Part shown: positions 1 through 7,032 of the stretch, piece after piece
Layout: each line of letters opens with the position of its first letter
How positions within the stretch are numbered: position 1 is the first letter of the stretch
IMG/VR virus record: IMGVR_UViG_3300025815_000137
Coordinates: 1 to 21,605 of that record
From: a virus
DNA: 21,605 bases
Reading direction: 5' to 3' (one strand)
Position numbers and translations under genes: made by a program
Notes under the pieces: generated by a model
What the model saw: only the letters and a program-made list of their open reading frames with translations
Told to the model about the DNA's origin: nothing
The model's database searches: none

Positions 1-605
1 TGAACATTATCAAGTTCAACATAAACAAACGATTTGTCTTTTAGTCTTTTCCTGAAAACATTTTTAGCAATAGCAGATGCACCAGTAACGGAACCAATTA
101 TCTCCGTTCCCACTAAACCTTTAACATCTTCAAAAGAACTCCCTTCTCCCAAAAAAAGTTCAACTACATCTGGTCTATTAAATCTAGAATCTGAAGGTCT
201 AAAAAGAAATCTTCCCGGAACAAAAATGTCAGGAGAATCGTTAAACGCCAAACGGAAAAACAACTTAATCCCTCTTTCCGTTCCCTTAGATCTATAAAGA
301 TCTTTGATGTGTTTAATGATGAATCTTAAATCACCAGTTATTACGGCAGGAAGTTCTTTGATAAATCTACCAGAACCAAAGGTATACTTATTGTTAAAGC
401 GTATTAAGTTAGCATCAGAGGTAGTATCAATATCACCTTGATACTGAAGATCTCTAATTTTATAACCAGTATTGGCTGAAAAATGCTTGTAGTAGGTATC
501 TACAAAATTTACAATTCCCTCACCTTCATCTAGAAAGAAGTCAGGGAATTGTGATTTAACAAAATGATCTGTCGATTTTTCACTTTTTGTAAAACGATCA
601 GTCAT
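1..605 (-). CDS. Large baseplate/virion structural protein, N-terminal part (gp7 position)
   Basis: The frame starts at ATG 605-603 and stays open to the left edge, so only about 201 N-terminal residues are visible. The start overlaps the gp6 stop by 8 nt (ATGACTGA). The visible part begins MTDRFTKSEK and contains FPDFFLDEGEGIVNFVD, GDIDTTSDANLIRFNNKY and FIIKHIKDLYRSKGTERG. This pattern (an acidic FPxFF..EG start, a DIDTT segment, then a helical IKHxKDLYxxKGTE stretch) is what I know from the very large structural proteins that follow gp6 in T4-like cyanophages, where T4 has gp7. It is probably a baseplate wedge or peripheral tail component expressed late with gp25 and gp6. The assignment rests on remembered family resemblance and position. 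The C-terminus, which would say most about function, lies outside the window. Confidence 0.6.
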   Translation of the reverse strand, partial: MTDRFTKSEKSTDHFVKSQFPDFFLDEGEGIVNFVDTYYKHFSANTGYKIRDLQYQGDIDTTSDANLIRFNNKYTFGSGRFIKELPAVITGDLRFIIKHIKDLYRSKGTERGIKLFFRLAFNDSPDIFVPGRFLFRPSDSRFNRPDVVELFLGEGSSFEDVKGLVGTEIIGSVTGASAIAKNVFRKRLKDKSFVYVELDNV

Positions 606-2367
606 CAGTTGTCTGTCCATCTATTGTTACGTTAATATTTAACGATTGTATAAGAATAATCTGATCCTGATCTACAATAATATCTGGGTTAACATTCTTA
701 GCATAGAACTGAACTCTGTCACCAAATGCTGTTCTACCTCTTGCAAAATATCCATCCAATCTAAAGTTGGTAAGGTTGACAACACCATTTTGATAATCGA
801 TAGAACCAGCATCAAAAATCAGGATTTCCTTGGAGCCTCTAGTTCTGGAACACATTTGAATAGTTCCATTAACGTCTTCAAGAAACGCTTCAAAATTAAC
901 CCCATTAATAGTCTTGGTAAACAAAGAAGAAACGAAAGATCCTCTTTCAATCTCATTATCATAATCTAAAACAAAATCACTAGTCGATTGGGAGAATGGC
1001 GTTTCTTCTTTGATCATTCTGATTTTGGTATCGTTCGAAAGGATGCTTGTGTCTGTTGCATCAATAACGGTCAAAAGTTTACTGTATCTAAAGTCACGAT
1101 CAAATTCAGAAAGATTGTTTGTACCATACTGAAGAATACTATTGATAACAGAAGAACGTAAATCTTCTTCCCCTCTGGTAGTTTGAGTAGAGTTAAATCT
1201 TACAGAGCTTTGAATGTCCAAAATAATAAACTTGGGATCAGCCGTGATAACTTCTGTGCTAACAGAAGCTTTATTTTTCAAGAATTCGACAATAGAATCC
1301 TTGAGTGATTGGCTTGCTACCTTGGCATTGAAAGGCTTAGGCACAACAACAACTTTACCGAATCTTGGTGGAGATAACTTTTCACCACCAAAAACATTAA
1401 GCGTTTCAATGGTTGGAAACTTATTTTTAACCAGTGACTTGTAGTCTTCTGCCGTTACCGCTCTATCTTGTGTGGAGAAGACTCTTGGGGCATTGAATCT
1501 GATAGAATCAATAGATTCTCTTTCAGACCCCAAAGAAGATCTTGATACAGTCGAAACAGAAATGGTTGGATCTGTAGGGGAGAATGTTCTAGCATTGTTA
1601 GCTTCTTCGCCTAATGTTTCACGGTATCTAAGACGAATGATGTTTCCCGGAGTAAGTCTTTTCCCTGTCACATCATTACCAAACTCAATCTCGTATTTGC
1701 TATTACCAAAACCCTGAACAAAGAAAACATCTGATGTTGGAGTCAGGTTGAAAAGATTTTCTGCTCTCAAAAACGTTGAGTTGGCAAGATCAGAAGCACT
1801 GTTCTGGACGACAATTTCTAAACTATCAATATCTACGTTAGCTGATGACACAACAATTTTTGTATTAGAAGATGTCACGTCAAAAAATTCAGTGATAACC
1901 GTACCTTCATAGATGTTCACGTTATTTGCAATGAATGTTCCTGTTCCATCATTGACTGCTGTGATGTCTCTATCTGTAGAAAATATTAGTGTATTTCCTC
2001 CAACTTCTGATGTAAATGTTGTGAACTTGTTAATGGTTTTTGTTCCATCTGTAACAGATCCGGTAGTTGACAGGTTGACCACTGCTCTGGACGAGTTTCT
2101 GGATCTAGGAAGATAGTTCAGTTCCTTTGCATGAGAAACTACAGACTCTTTTAACTTTGCAGTGTCAAGAAAAGACTCTGTTCCAATTTGATTAAGATAG
2201 TAAGCGTTAATGTGGGTATTGTAAGTCAAAAGATCCATGATAATAGACATGTTAGATCCATCAAAGTTGTAATCTTTGTACTGACTTTGACCTTGCAAAA
2301 ATTTTCTAAAATCATCTTTTAAGGAATCGAAATCCAGTTCAGACGTTGATAGATAGTTATCCGCCAT
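598..2367 (-). CDS. 6: Baseplate wedge protein gp6
   Basis: This 589-residue protein is the T4 gp6-like wedge subunit, which dimerises to form the inner ring of the baseplate. T4 gp6 is 660 aa. The N-terminus carries the family signature: FDSLKDDFRKFLQGQ, then FDGSNMSIIMDLLTYNTHINAYY, then a FLDTAKLKESVVSHAKELNY helix. The middle is beta-rich, and a segment around residues 285-345 (RFNAPRVFSTQDRAVTAEDYKSLV) matches the conserved core shared with P2 gpJ-type baseplate proteins. Its ATG overlaps the gp25 stop by one base (TAATG), and its own stop overlaps the next gene, so the three are translationally coupled. A CATAAATA late-promoter-like octamer lies about 46 nt upstream on this strand, inside gp25. 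The order 25-6 is the same as in related marine phages. Confidence 0.92.
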   Translation of the reverse strand: MADNYLSTSELDFDSLKDDFRKFLQGQSQYKDYNFDGSNMSIIMDLLTYNTHINAYYLNQIGTESFLDTAKLKESVVSHAKELNYLPRSRNSSRAVVNLSTTGSVTDGTKTINKFTTFTSEVGGNTLIFSTDRDITAVNDGTGTFIANNVNIYEGTVITEFFDVTSSNTKIVVSSANVDIDSLEIVVQNSASDLANSTFLRAENLFNLTPTSDVFFVQGFGNSKYEIEFGNDVTGKRLTPGNIIRLRYRETLGEEANNARTFSPTDPTISVSTVSRSSLGSERESIDSIRFNAPRVFSTQDRAVTAEDYKSLVKNKFPTIETLNVFGGEKLSPPRFGKVVVVPKPFNAKVASQSLKDSIVEFLKNKASVSTEVITADPKFIILDIQSSVRFNSTQTTRGEEDLRSSVINSILQYGTNNLSEFDRDFRYSKLLTVIDATDTSILSNDTKIRMIKEETPFSQSTSDFVLDYDNEIERGSFVSSLFTKTINGVNFEAFLEDVNGTIQMCSRTRGSKEILIFDAGSIDYQNGVVNLTNFRLDGYFARGRTAFGDRVQFYAKNVNPDIIVDQDQIILIQSLNINVTIDGQTTDD

Positions 2368-2777
2368 TATCTTGCTCTTTCTAATACTACGTTTAGTGTG
2401 ACTTCTTGTTGACTATTTATGGGAGTGAAAACAATCGAAACGTTTAAATCATAGCTATCTATTTGTTCAGCAGTGTTTGTGACATTTACTTCTAAAACTT
2501 CAATCCTTGGTTCAAAATTTGCAAGTTGAATTTCGATTTCTTCAGCAAGAGCAATTCTGATAAGATCACTATCAGGTTCAAAAAGAAGCGCTCTTACATT
2601 AGACCCAAACTCAGGCTTAAAAGGTCTCTCACCTTTGTTTGTGCTAATGATATTTCTTACTGATCTTTTAATTGATTCAAAGTTTTTGATAGACACAACA
2701 TCATCACTGATTGGATTTTGTGTGAACTGTGTGTCCAAGTCTGAAAAATAAATATCTTTTACGACAGGTGATTGCAT
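2367..2777 (-). CDS. 25: Baseplate wedge protein gp25
   Basis: This protein of about 136 residues is of the gp25/GpW (lysozyme-like fold, non-enzymatic) family, which links the wedge to the sheath. Diagnostic segments are FTQNPISDDVVSIKNFESIKRSVRNII, followed by STNKGERPFKPEFGSNVRALLFEP; the GERPFxPEFGS motif is the family hallmark. Two ATGs sit in tandem at 2780 and 2777. I prefer the second: it gives a 6-base AGGAGG Shine-Dalgarno at a 5-nt spacing and a one-base TGATG overlap with the upstream stop, whereas the first would leave only 2 nt. It is coupled by TAATG to gp6 downstream. Length is close to T4 gp25 (132 aa). Confidence 0.93.
   Translation of the reverse strand: MQSPVVKDIYFSDLDTQFTQNPISDDVVSIKNFESIKRSVRNIISTNKGERPFKPEFGSNVRALLFEPDSDLIRIALAEEIEIQLANFEPRIEVLEVNVTNTAEQIDSYDLNVSIVFTPINSQQEVTLNVVLERAR
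2414..2421 (-). promoter_or_regulatory. Possible late promoter for gp6 (CATAAATA)
   Basis: The minus strand reads CATAAATA here, one base off the T4 late -10 element TATAAATA. It lies inside gp25 and would give a leader of about 40 nt before the gp6 ATG at 2367. The same octamer occurs in front of the operon at 18147. In AT-rich DNA single hits are expected by chance, so this is weak. Confidence 0.25.
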
Positions 2778-3421
2778 CATTTCCTCCTAACGAATCCAGC
2801 AATGCCTCTTTTTTTATTATTTACTGAAACCATAAGAGTTGGCCTCTCGTATTTCTTTAATGTATTGTCGATTAGAAATCTGTCGAATATCGAAAACTCG
2901 ATAATATAATTAGCGCATAGATTAACGATCTCATTATTTTCATCTTTAGGAAAATTCATGACAACAGCATTTCCCTGTATCTGATCAGAAAAGAAAGAGT
3001 CCATATCAACACCACTTAGACTGTCCCTAAACAGCAAACCACTTTCGATATTTGGCCTTTTCCCTGCCATTTCATAAACTGGTTCCATAACTTCAAAACA
3101 AAGTCTTTGAAGATTGTCATATATTGTTTTAATACTAAAATGATGCCTTGGTGCCTCCTCAAAAACGTTTTCACTTCCTATGTAGGGGAGAATTTCACCT
3201 GCTGTTCCTTGTATTTGTTTCCGAATAAAATCACTATCACTAAAATTGCTAGAAAGCTGAAATGATTCTTCGTCAAAAGGATCTATTACATCTTCTGGAT
3301 ATTTTTCTATTTTGAATTTTTTAGGTATTGGTAAAAATTTATTTCTTTTAAAAATTTCTAGCTGATAAGAATCAAATTGTCGAATTGGTCCAAATGTTCT
3401 GCTTCCTACATCAATAATCAT
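2777..3421 (-). CDS. Degenerate M15A-peptidase-like baseplate protein
   Basis: This 214-residue protein resembles peptidase M15A (D-Ala-D-Ala carboxypeptidase fold) domains found in phage tails, but the metal site appears lost. In the family I expect NLxxLCxxVLEPxR, then NSGYR, then SxHxxGxAxD, then WVHVS. Here the segments are NLQRLCFEVMEPVYEM (residues 103-118), NIESGLLF (124-131), SDQIQGNAVV (145-154) and TLMVSVNNK (195-203). The three zinc ligands would therefore be replaced: His by Gln147, Asp by Val154 and His by Met197. It is probably structural rather than enzymatic, perhaps attached to the spike encoded just upstream. It overlaps the spike gene by ATGA and gp25 by TGATG. The GGAGG ribosome site lies 9 nt from the start, inside the spike gene's last codons. 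The family call is from remembered motifs; the loss of ligands depends on it. Confidence 0.55.
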   Translation of the reverse strand: MIIDVGSRTFGPIRQFDSYQLEIFKRNKFLPIPKKFKIEKYPEDVIDPFDEESFQLSSNFSDSDFIRKQIQGTAGEILPYIGSENVFEEAPRHHFSIKTIYDNLQRLCFEVMEPVYEMAGKRPNIESGLLFRDSLSGVDMDSFFSDQIQGNAVVMNFPKDENNEIVNLCANYIIEFSIFDRFLIDNTLKKYERPTLMVSVNNKKRGIAGFVRRK

Positions 3422-3435
3422 TCTGTTTGGCCTCC
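3418..3435 (-). repeat. Gene-junction repeat, copy 1 (with 4753-4770)
   Basis: The minus strand reads GGAGGCCAAACAGAATGA. It comprises the ribosome site, the last codons (GGQTE-stop) of the spike gene and the start of the M15-like gene. It matches 16 of 18 bases with the junction at 4753-4770. Confidence 0.7.
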
Positions 3436-4218
3436 TGAAGTGCCACCAGAACTTGTGGCTGTAGAACTTGTGGCTGTAGAACCTGCTGGACCGGATACTG
3501 TTGTTCCTGTTGTAACTGGACCCTGAGTAGGCTGATTTGGACCCTGAATAGGCCGAACATCGAACTGATCAAATTCAAATAGATCCGGTTGATCATTTTG
3601 ATCATTTTCTTCCTCAACTTTCTTCGAGTAATCAGGGTTGAATTCTATTTCAAACTCATTACTAAAGCCACCATTAACTATAAGGTTTCCGTCGATTCTC
3701 AAATCTCCCCGGATAATTACATCATCTGCTATAAGCTCAATACCTCTAGATGCACTCATAATAACTTTATTTGTTCTAACATCAAATAGATTCGAATCAA
3801 ACACTTGACTTTGTTCACTATAATTTTTATAAGCGTAACTTTCTGACTTATGAAACCTCTTTGTTTTAGTGTTAAAATCTCCGCCAACTTCGATGCCATA
3901 ATCTTTTGAAACTTCATCATGTCTATTGCCATCTACTTGAATTATTTCCACGTCACCATTTTCAAAAAATGTCAAACGAGTCTTATCATTGCCATGTTGA
4001 ATGTTGATATATTCGTGACCGGGAGTTGTGTTAAACTCTACCTTGCTGCCGTTCAAATACTTAGTTGCTTTATTATAAAAATAAGTAATTTCTGGTTGTG
4101 GTGCAATTCTTGGTGGAATTGGTTCAAGTGCAATGTGATCATTGTCATAATTAATTTCTTTTGGCCCGTCTTTCCCCTCACCCCTTGGTGCTGGCAATGG
4201 ACCGAATTCTTTAGTCAT
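3418..4218 (-). CDS. Tail spike / central puncturing needle protein (gp5 C-terminal-like)
   Basis: This 266-residue protein looks like the needle part of a gp5/VgrG-type spike as a separate gene. Residues 65-130 are short beta strands with periodic Gly/Asn turns (PGHEYINIQHGNDKTRLTF, ENGDVEIIQVDGN, YGIEVGGDFNTKTK). Residues 145-185 continue in the same style (VIMSASRGIELIADDVIIRGDLRIDGNLIVNGG). This is the alternating pattern of triple-stranded beta-helix tail needles. A very acidic stretch follows (about 196-222). The tail, about 228-266, is low-complexity Gln-Gly-Pro and Ser/Thr/Ala/Gly, built partly from tandem DNA repeats and ending GGQTE. No lysozyme domain is present. It sits downstream of the gp5 OB-domain gene and the amidase-like gene, in the same order as the domains of T4 gp5. 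It probably forms the trimeric tip of the hub. Confidence 0.65.
   Translation of the reverse strand: MTKEFGPLPAPRGEGKDGPKEINYDNDHIALEPIPPRIAPQPEITYFYNKATKYLNGSKVEFNTTPGHEYINIQHGNDKTRLTFFENGDVEIIQVDGNRHDEVSKDYGIEVGGDFNTKTKRFHKSESYAYKNYSEQSQVFDSNLFDVRTNKVIMSASRGIELIADDVIIRGDLRIDGNLIVNGGFSNEFEIEFNPDYSKKVEEENDQNDQPDLFEFDQFDVRPIQGPNQPTQGPVTTGTTVSGPAGSTATSSTATSSGGTSGGQTE
3451..3480. repeat. 15-bp tandem duplication in the spike tail
   Basis: The unit acttgtggctgtaga occurs twice without a gap. On the coding (minus) strand it adds one five-residue Ser-Thr-Ala-rich unit to the spike C-terminus (STATS-type). Nearby, two GGACCCTGA-containing units at about 3518 and 3538 encode QGP repeats. Such in-frame slippage explains the variable-looking tail. 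Confidence 0.75.
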
Positions 4219-4756
4219 TGTTTAACACTCCTTTTCCATATTCCGAGAGATCAAAACCTAGATTCGTGATCTTATCATAGTTATTGTCAACAGACAGGTT
4301 GTCAAAAGAAGTCTGGTAAGAATTTTTTCCAAATGTCAGAATGATACTGTTCAACGTTTTTAACTGATTATACTGATACAACGATTGAGGTTTCTTTTCG
4401 TTATTCAAATTTACATTCTTACCAGAAATACACAAAACAATATTCAGATCACTTGTTTCGTCCGGATAAAAGTAAGATTCAGAACTCATCTCAAGATCAG
4501 TTAAAAGATTTCCACTTTCGTTTATATAAAAATGAAAAGATCCATTCAGTGATGAAGCTTCAAGATCTTTGATCGAATCAAGAAAACCTTTACCCTGATT
4601 ATTGTAGTAGGAAAATGCACTAATGGTGAAAGATGTTTTTCCTGTATTTTCCATATTATACAAGATCTCGTTTTTTAGATGATGTGTATCTACAATCAGT
4701 CTGTTTTTTTTATAGTTATTGATACCTAAATCAAAATTAAATGCTAATGGCGTCAT
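4211..4756 (-). CDS. Degenerate amidase-like baseplate protein
   Basis: This 181-residue protein has no obvious name. Its segments follow the N-acetylmuramoyl-L-alanine amidase (amidase_2) order: RLIVDTHH (19-26) at the usual IVIHHT position, GSFHFYINESGNLL (72-85) for the YHFxIDxDGTI strand, NIVLCISGKN (105-114) for the IGIELVG strand, YQYNQLKTLNSIILTF (127-142) for the YTxxQxxAL helix, and TNLGFDLSEYG (164-174) for the CPGFDWxxY end. The later ligands (His of GH and Cys/Asp of CPG) would be Asn159 or a neighbour and Asn165, so catalysis is unlikely. It lies between the OB-domain gene and the spike gene, where T4 gp5 has its lysozyme domain. The resemblance is by eye and modest. If wrong, it is simply an unknown baseplate hub protein. 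It is coupled by ATGA to the OB gene, and its TAA lies within the start of the spike gene. Confidence 0.4.
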   Translation of the reverse strand: MTPLAFNFDLGINNYKKNRLIVDTHHLKNEILYNMENTGKTSFTISAFSYYNNQGKGFLDSIKDLEASSLNGSFHFYINESGNLLTDLEMSSESYFYPDETSDLNIVLCISGKNVNLNNEKKPQSLYQYNQLKTLNSIILTFGKNSYQTSFDNLSVDNNYDKITNLGFDLSEYGKGVLNND

Positions 4757-4770
4757 TCTGTTGAGCCTCC
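4753..4770 (-). repeat. Gene-junction repeat, copy 2 (with 3418-3435)
   Basis: The minus strand reads GGAGGCTCAACAGAATGA. It contains the ribosome site, the last codons (GGSTE-stop) of the OB-domain gene and the ATGA start of the amidase-like gene. Sixteen of 18 bases match the junction at 3418-3435. Confidence 0.7.
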
Positions 4771-5229
4771 TCCATCACCGCCAACTGGTATTGAAATTAT
4801 TCTATCTTCTACTGAAGCATCAGCACCACTAGTACCGCTTTGTGGAAACTGAACAACATTAAAAATATCTTCCCATTGCCGCATAGAACGTGGCGTAATT
4901 CCCGAAAGTGCGCCAATAACACACGGATGTTGCCTGTGTCGATCTAACCAAAAGCCTACAACAAAAGCACCCACCTCAAGTCCGGGCGTTCCGCCAATAT
5001 CATATACTGTTGACAAAGTTGTTGGCATGAGTGGTGTTGCTAATGGCAGATCATCTAATTGCGCACCCTCATCATGATATCCAAGAATACGAATAGCAAC
5101 ACGAACTAGGTGATCAGCGCCTCTGACATCTTCAGCTTCGTAAACCTGTTCAACATAAGCTAAAAACCAGTTATACCTGTTACCGTAGTGGTCACTTTCG
5201 AAACCAGCAATGTCAAAAAAATCTCTCAT
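4753..5229 (-). CDS. 5: gp5-like OB-fold domain of the central spike, separate gene
   Basis: This 158-residue protein corresponds to the N-terminal OB-fold domain of T4 gp5, which sits on the gp27 trimer and carries the spike. The match covers residues 21-112: WFLAYVEQVYEAED..., HLVRVAIRILGYHD, then LPLATPLMPTTLSTVYDIGG, then VGAFVVGFWLDRHRQHPCVIGALSG. The pattern of LPWAxPL, G-S/AWVVGFF and QHPVVxGxxGG is characteristic of gp5/VgrG OB domains. T4 gp5 continues into lysozyme and beta-helix domains (575 aa in total), but here the gene ends after a Gly-rich tail (GGDGGGSTE). The missing parts seem to be supplied by the next two genes. The ribosome site AAGGA lies 5 nt before the ATG, next to the gp27-like stop, matching the hub gene order. 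Confidence 0.82.
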   Translation of the reverse strand: MRDFFDIAGFESDHYGNRYNWFLAYVEQVYEAEDVRGADHLVRVAIRILGYHDEGAQLDDLPLATPLMPTTLSTVYDIGGTPGLEVGAFVVGFWLDRHRQHPCVIGALSGITPRSMRQWEDIFNVVQFPQSGTSGADASVEDRIISIPVGGDGGGSTE

Positions 5230-5231
5230 GA

Positions 5232-6491
5232 TTATCCTTCACCATCTTTTGCTAGTTCAAATTGAGAATAACATTCGCCGTTAGTGTTTACACTGTGTTT
5301 TGCAGCTATAACAAAATGAGGCGTACTGTACTCAGTATCGTGACCTCTTCCCGGATCGGCTGTATTGATTTTGTAATTCAAAAGAACAACATCACCCGCA
5401 TGTACATTAAAACAACCGAATGCAGAAATAGTAATTCTTTTTGACAAAAATCCAGAGGCCGGAACCTTTTTTTTCAACCATGCATTTCTAACATTAGGGT
5501 ACTTAAAATACGTGTCATCGCCATTGTGCGCTTCATATATTGCACGGGTTGCTCTTTGTCCAGAATGACTTTTAAGAGCTTCAACAACTTCTGGCATTTG
5601 CTTTGAACCCATAGCTGTATTTTGGACTTGATCCCTGTCAAATCTAGTAATTTTATTGACAAAATCAATTTCAATATACTCTCTAGATGCATAGCCTTGC
5701 TGAATGATATCATGAGCATTGAAAGCAGAGTCTTGGTGGAATTGAAGTATTCTACATTGATTGCCACCATTAACATAAATCTCATCGATATAATGAGCTT
5801 CTGGTGTAGATATGTTTTGCTCGGTCATATGGAATAAAAATTTTGGTCCTTGACCAGCTAATCTACTAACTTCGTCCAACTGGAATCTAGGACTAGACCC
5901 TATAAATTTTTGATAATAGACAAAAAGATTAGACCCTGAACCAGAAGCTCTTTCAAGCAAAAAGGAAATTGCCTGAAGTGGAGTTTGATTCACAATATCT
6001 ATATTTACCGCTGGATATGAAGAAACATTTACATCCAACTGTCCCTTAAGATATTTGTCATTAATATATTCAATTATATTTACGCAAGTCTCTCTGGTGT
6101 GTTTAAATTTCCACTCTGTGACTTTTTGTGCAGCGTTGTTAAGATGTTCTGCAGTCATACCAACAAATTCGATACCGTAGGCTCTTCTACCATTTGTAGT
6201 GTATGTTCTCATACTGTTAATATGAAATTTTCCTGTAAGTTTTCTACCGCCACCATCTGTCATAGAAGCAACTATAGAATAATCACCGTTAATATTGTTA
6301 TTATGTTTAAATCCATATTCATCCATCATTGTCAAACTCATCGAAATAAAAGGATGTTCTATGGAAGAATAAACACTAAAAGCAGTAAGGCCCGGTGTTA
6401 AGTCGTCCACCTTACCGCCCAAAGTACGATGAAGTTCCATTACTGGTTTAGCTTTACCTTTGGCTGGTTCTAAAGCCTCTATGCTAGCCAT
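5232..6491 (-). CDS. 27: Baseplate hub protein, gp27-like
   Basis: This protein of about 419 residues is taken to be the hub subunit that forms the trimeric ring under the tail tube and binds the gp5 OB domain. T4 gp27 is 391 aa. Visible features fit the gp27/gpD type: an N-terminal beta-barrel (LTAFSVYSSIEHPFISMSLTMMD; KLTGKFHINSMRTYTTNGRRAYGIEFVG), a helical link (TRETCVNIIEYINDKYL), a second barrel with TPLQAISFLLERASG, and a C-terminal barrel with RITISAFGCFNVHAGDVVLLNY (family: GxxxLxAGDxVxL). I chose the ATG at 6491 over the one at 6512. The later start has GGAG 10 nt upstream and gives MASIEALEP, while the longer form adds an odd KWSCCL leader and lies deeper in gp53. It is followed by the OB gene after 2 nt. 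Confidence 0.75.
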   Translation of the reverse strand: MASIEALEPAKGKAKPVMELHRTLGGKVDDLTPGLTAFSVYSSIEHPFISMSLTMMDEYGFKHNNNINGDYSIVASMTDGGGRKLTGKFHINSMRTYTTNGRRAYGIEFVGMTAEHLNNAAQKVTEWKFKHTRETCVNIIEYINDKYLKGQLDVNVSSYPAVNIDIVNQTPLQAISFLLERASGSGSNLFVYYQKFIGSSPRFQLDEVSRLAGQGPKFLFHMTEQNISTPEAHYIDEIYVNGGNQCRILQFHQDSAFNAHDIIQQGYASREYIEIDFVNKITRFDRDQVQNTAMGSKQMPEVVEALKSHSGQRATRAIYEAHNGDDTYFKYPNVRNAWLKKKVPASGFLSKRITISAFGCFNVHAGDVVLLNYKINTADPGRGHDTEYSTPHFVIAAKHSVNTNGECYSQFELAKDGEG

Positions 6492-7032
6492 TAAACAACA
6501 ACTCCATTTCACGTTTTATCTGATCGGTAAAGGAAGGGTCTATTAACTTAATATTTCTCAAATTATCGTTCCTTTCTTCTTCATATTCAAATGCTGTAAC
6601 AGGCTCCCATCCAGTTCTTTCAACACTAATCGTAGCATCTACGAAATCAGAATTTGCATATCTAGAATAGGTGGCTTGATTGATTGTAAACCCGTACTTA
6701 GGATTTTTGTAGTGCAAAATTTGTTCTTTGGCTGCTGGGACAGAGCCATACTTTTGAGTGTAATATTCCGTCATTTGCTTATATGATTTGGGCCACTCGT
6801 TGTGAACGTCAACAATATCATTCGAAAATAAAACTAACCAAGAATAAAATACACTATCATAAAACGTATAAGCAATTTCTTCTGGAGTCTCACCGTCCTC
6901 AACGGTGTAATTAAAGAAGGCAATAGGATTTGCAAAGGCATCCTTAACAATCTTCGAAGATACCATTAGATTTCTTGCCAACTTTCCATCATATTCTATG
7001 ATCGGTAGATTTTTAAAAAGACCTTTTGGCAT
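6484..7032 (-). CDS. 53: Baseplate wedge protein gp53
   Basis: This 182-residue protein matches T4 gp53 (196 aa), the wedge component that joins neighbouring wedges around the hub. Residues about 40-75 form the LysM-like segment typical of gp53 (FFNYTVEDGETPEEIAYTFYDSVFYSWLVL), followed by NDIVDVHNEWPKSYKQMTEYYTQKYG, which is strongly conserved in cyanophage gp53. The C-terminus (NLRNIKLIDPSFTDQIKREMELLF) is the usual end. It starts at a TAATG overlap with gp48, and its last codons contain the ribosome site and start of the hub gene (8-nt overlap). In T4 gp53 lies beside genes 4 and 5, and the same neighbourhood is kept here. Confidence 0.92.
   Translation of the reverse strand: MPKGLFKNLPIIEYDGKLARNLMVSSKIVKDAFANPIAFFNYTVEDGETPEEIAYTFYDSVFYSWLVLFSNDIVDVHNEWPKSYKQMTEYYTQKYGSVPAAKEQILHYKNPKYGFTINQATYSRYANSDFVDATISVERTGWEPVTAFEYEEERNDNLRNIKLIDPSFTDQIKREMELLFNG

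Noticed and set aside
1214-1717. Plus-strand open frames inside gp6
   Set aside because: They run opposite a well-supported gp6 frame, lack ribosome sites and show no recognisable protein features. The same holds for opposite-strand frames within gp48, the hub gene, the spike and the tape-measure gene.
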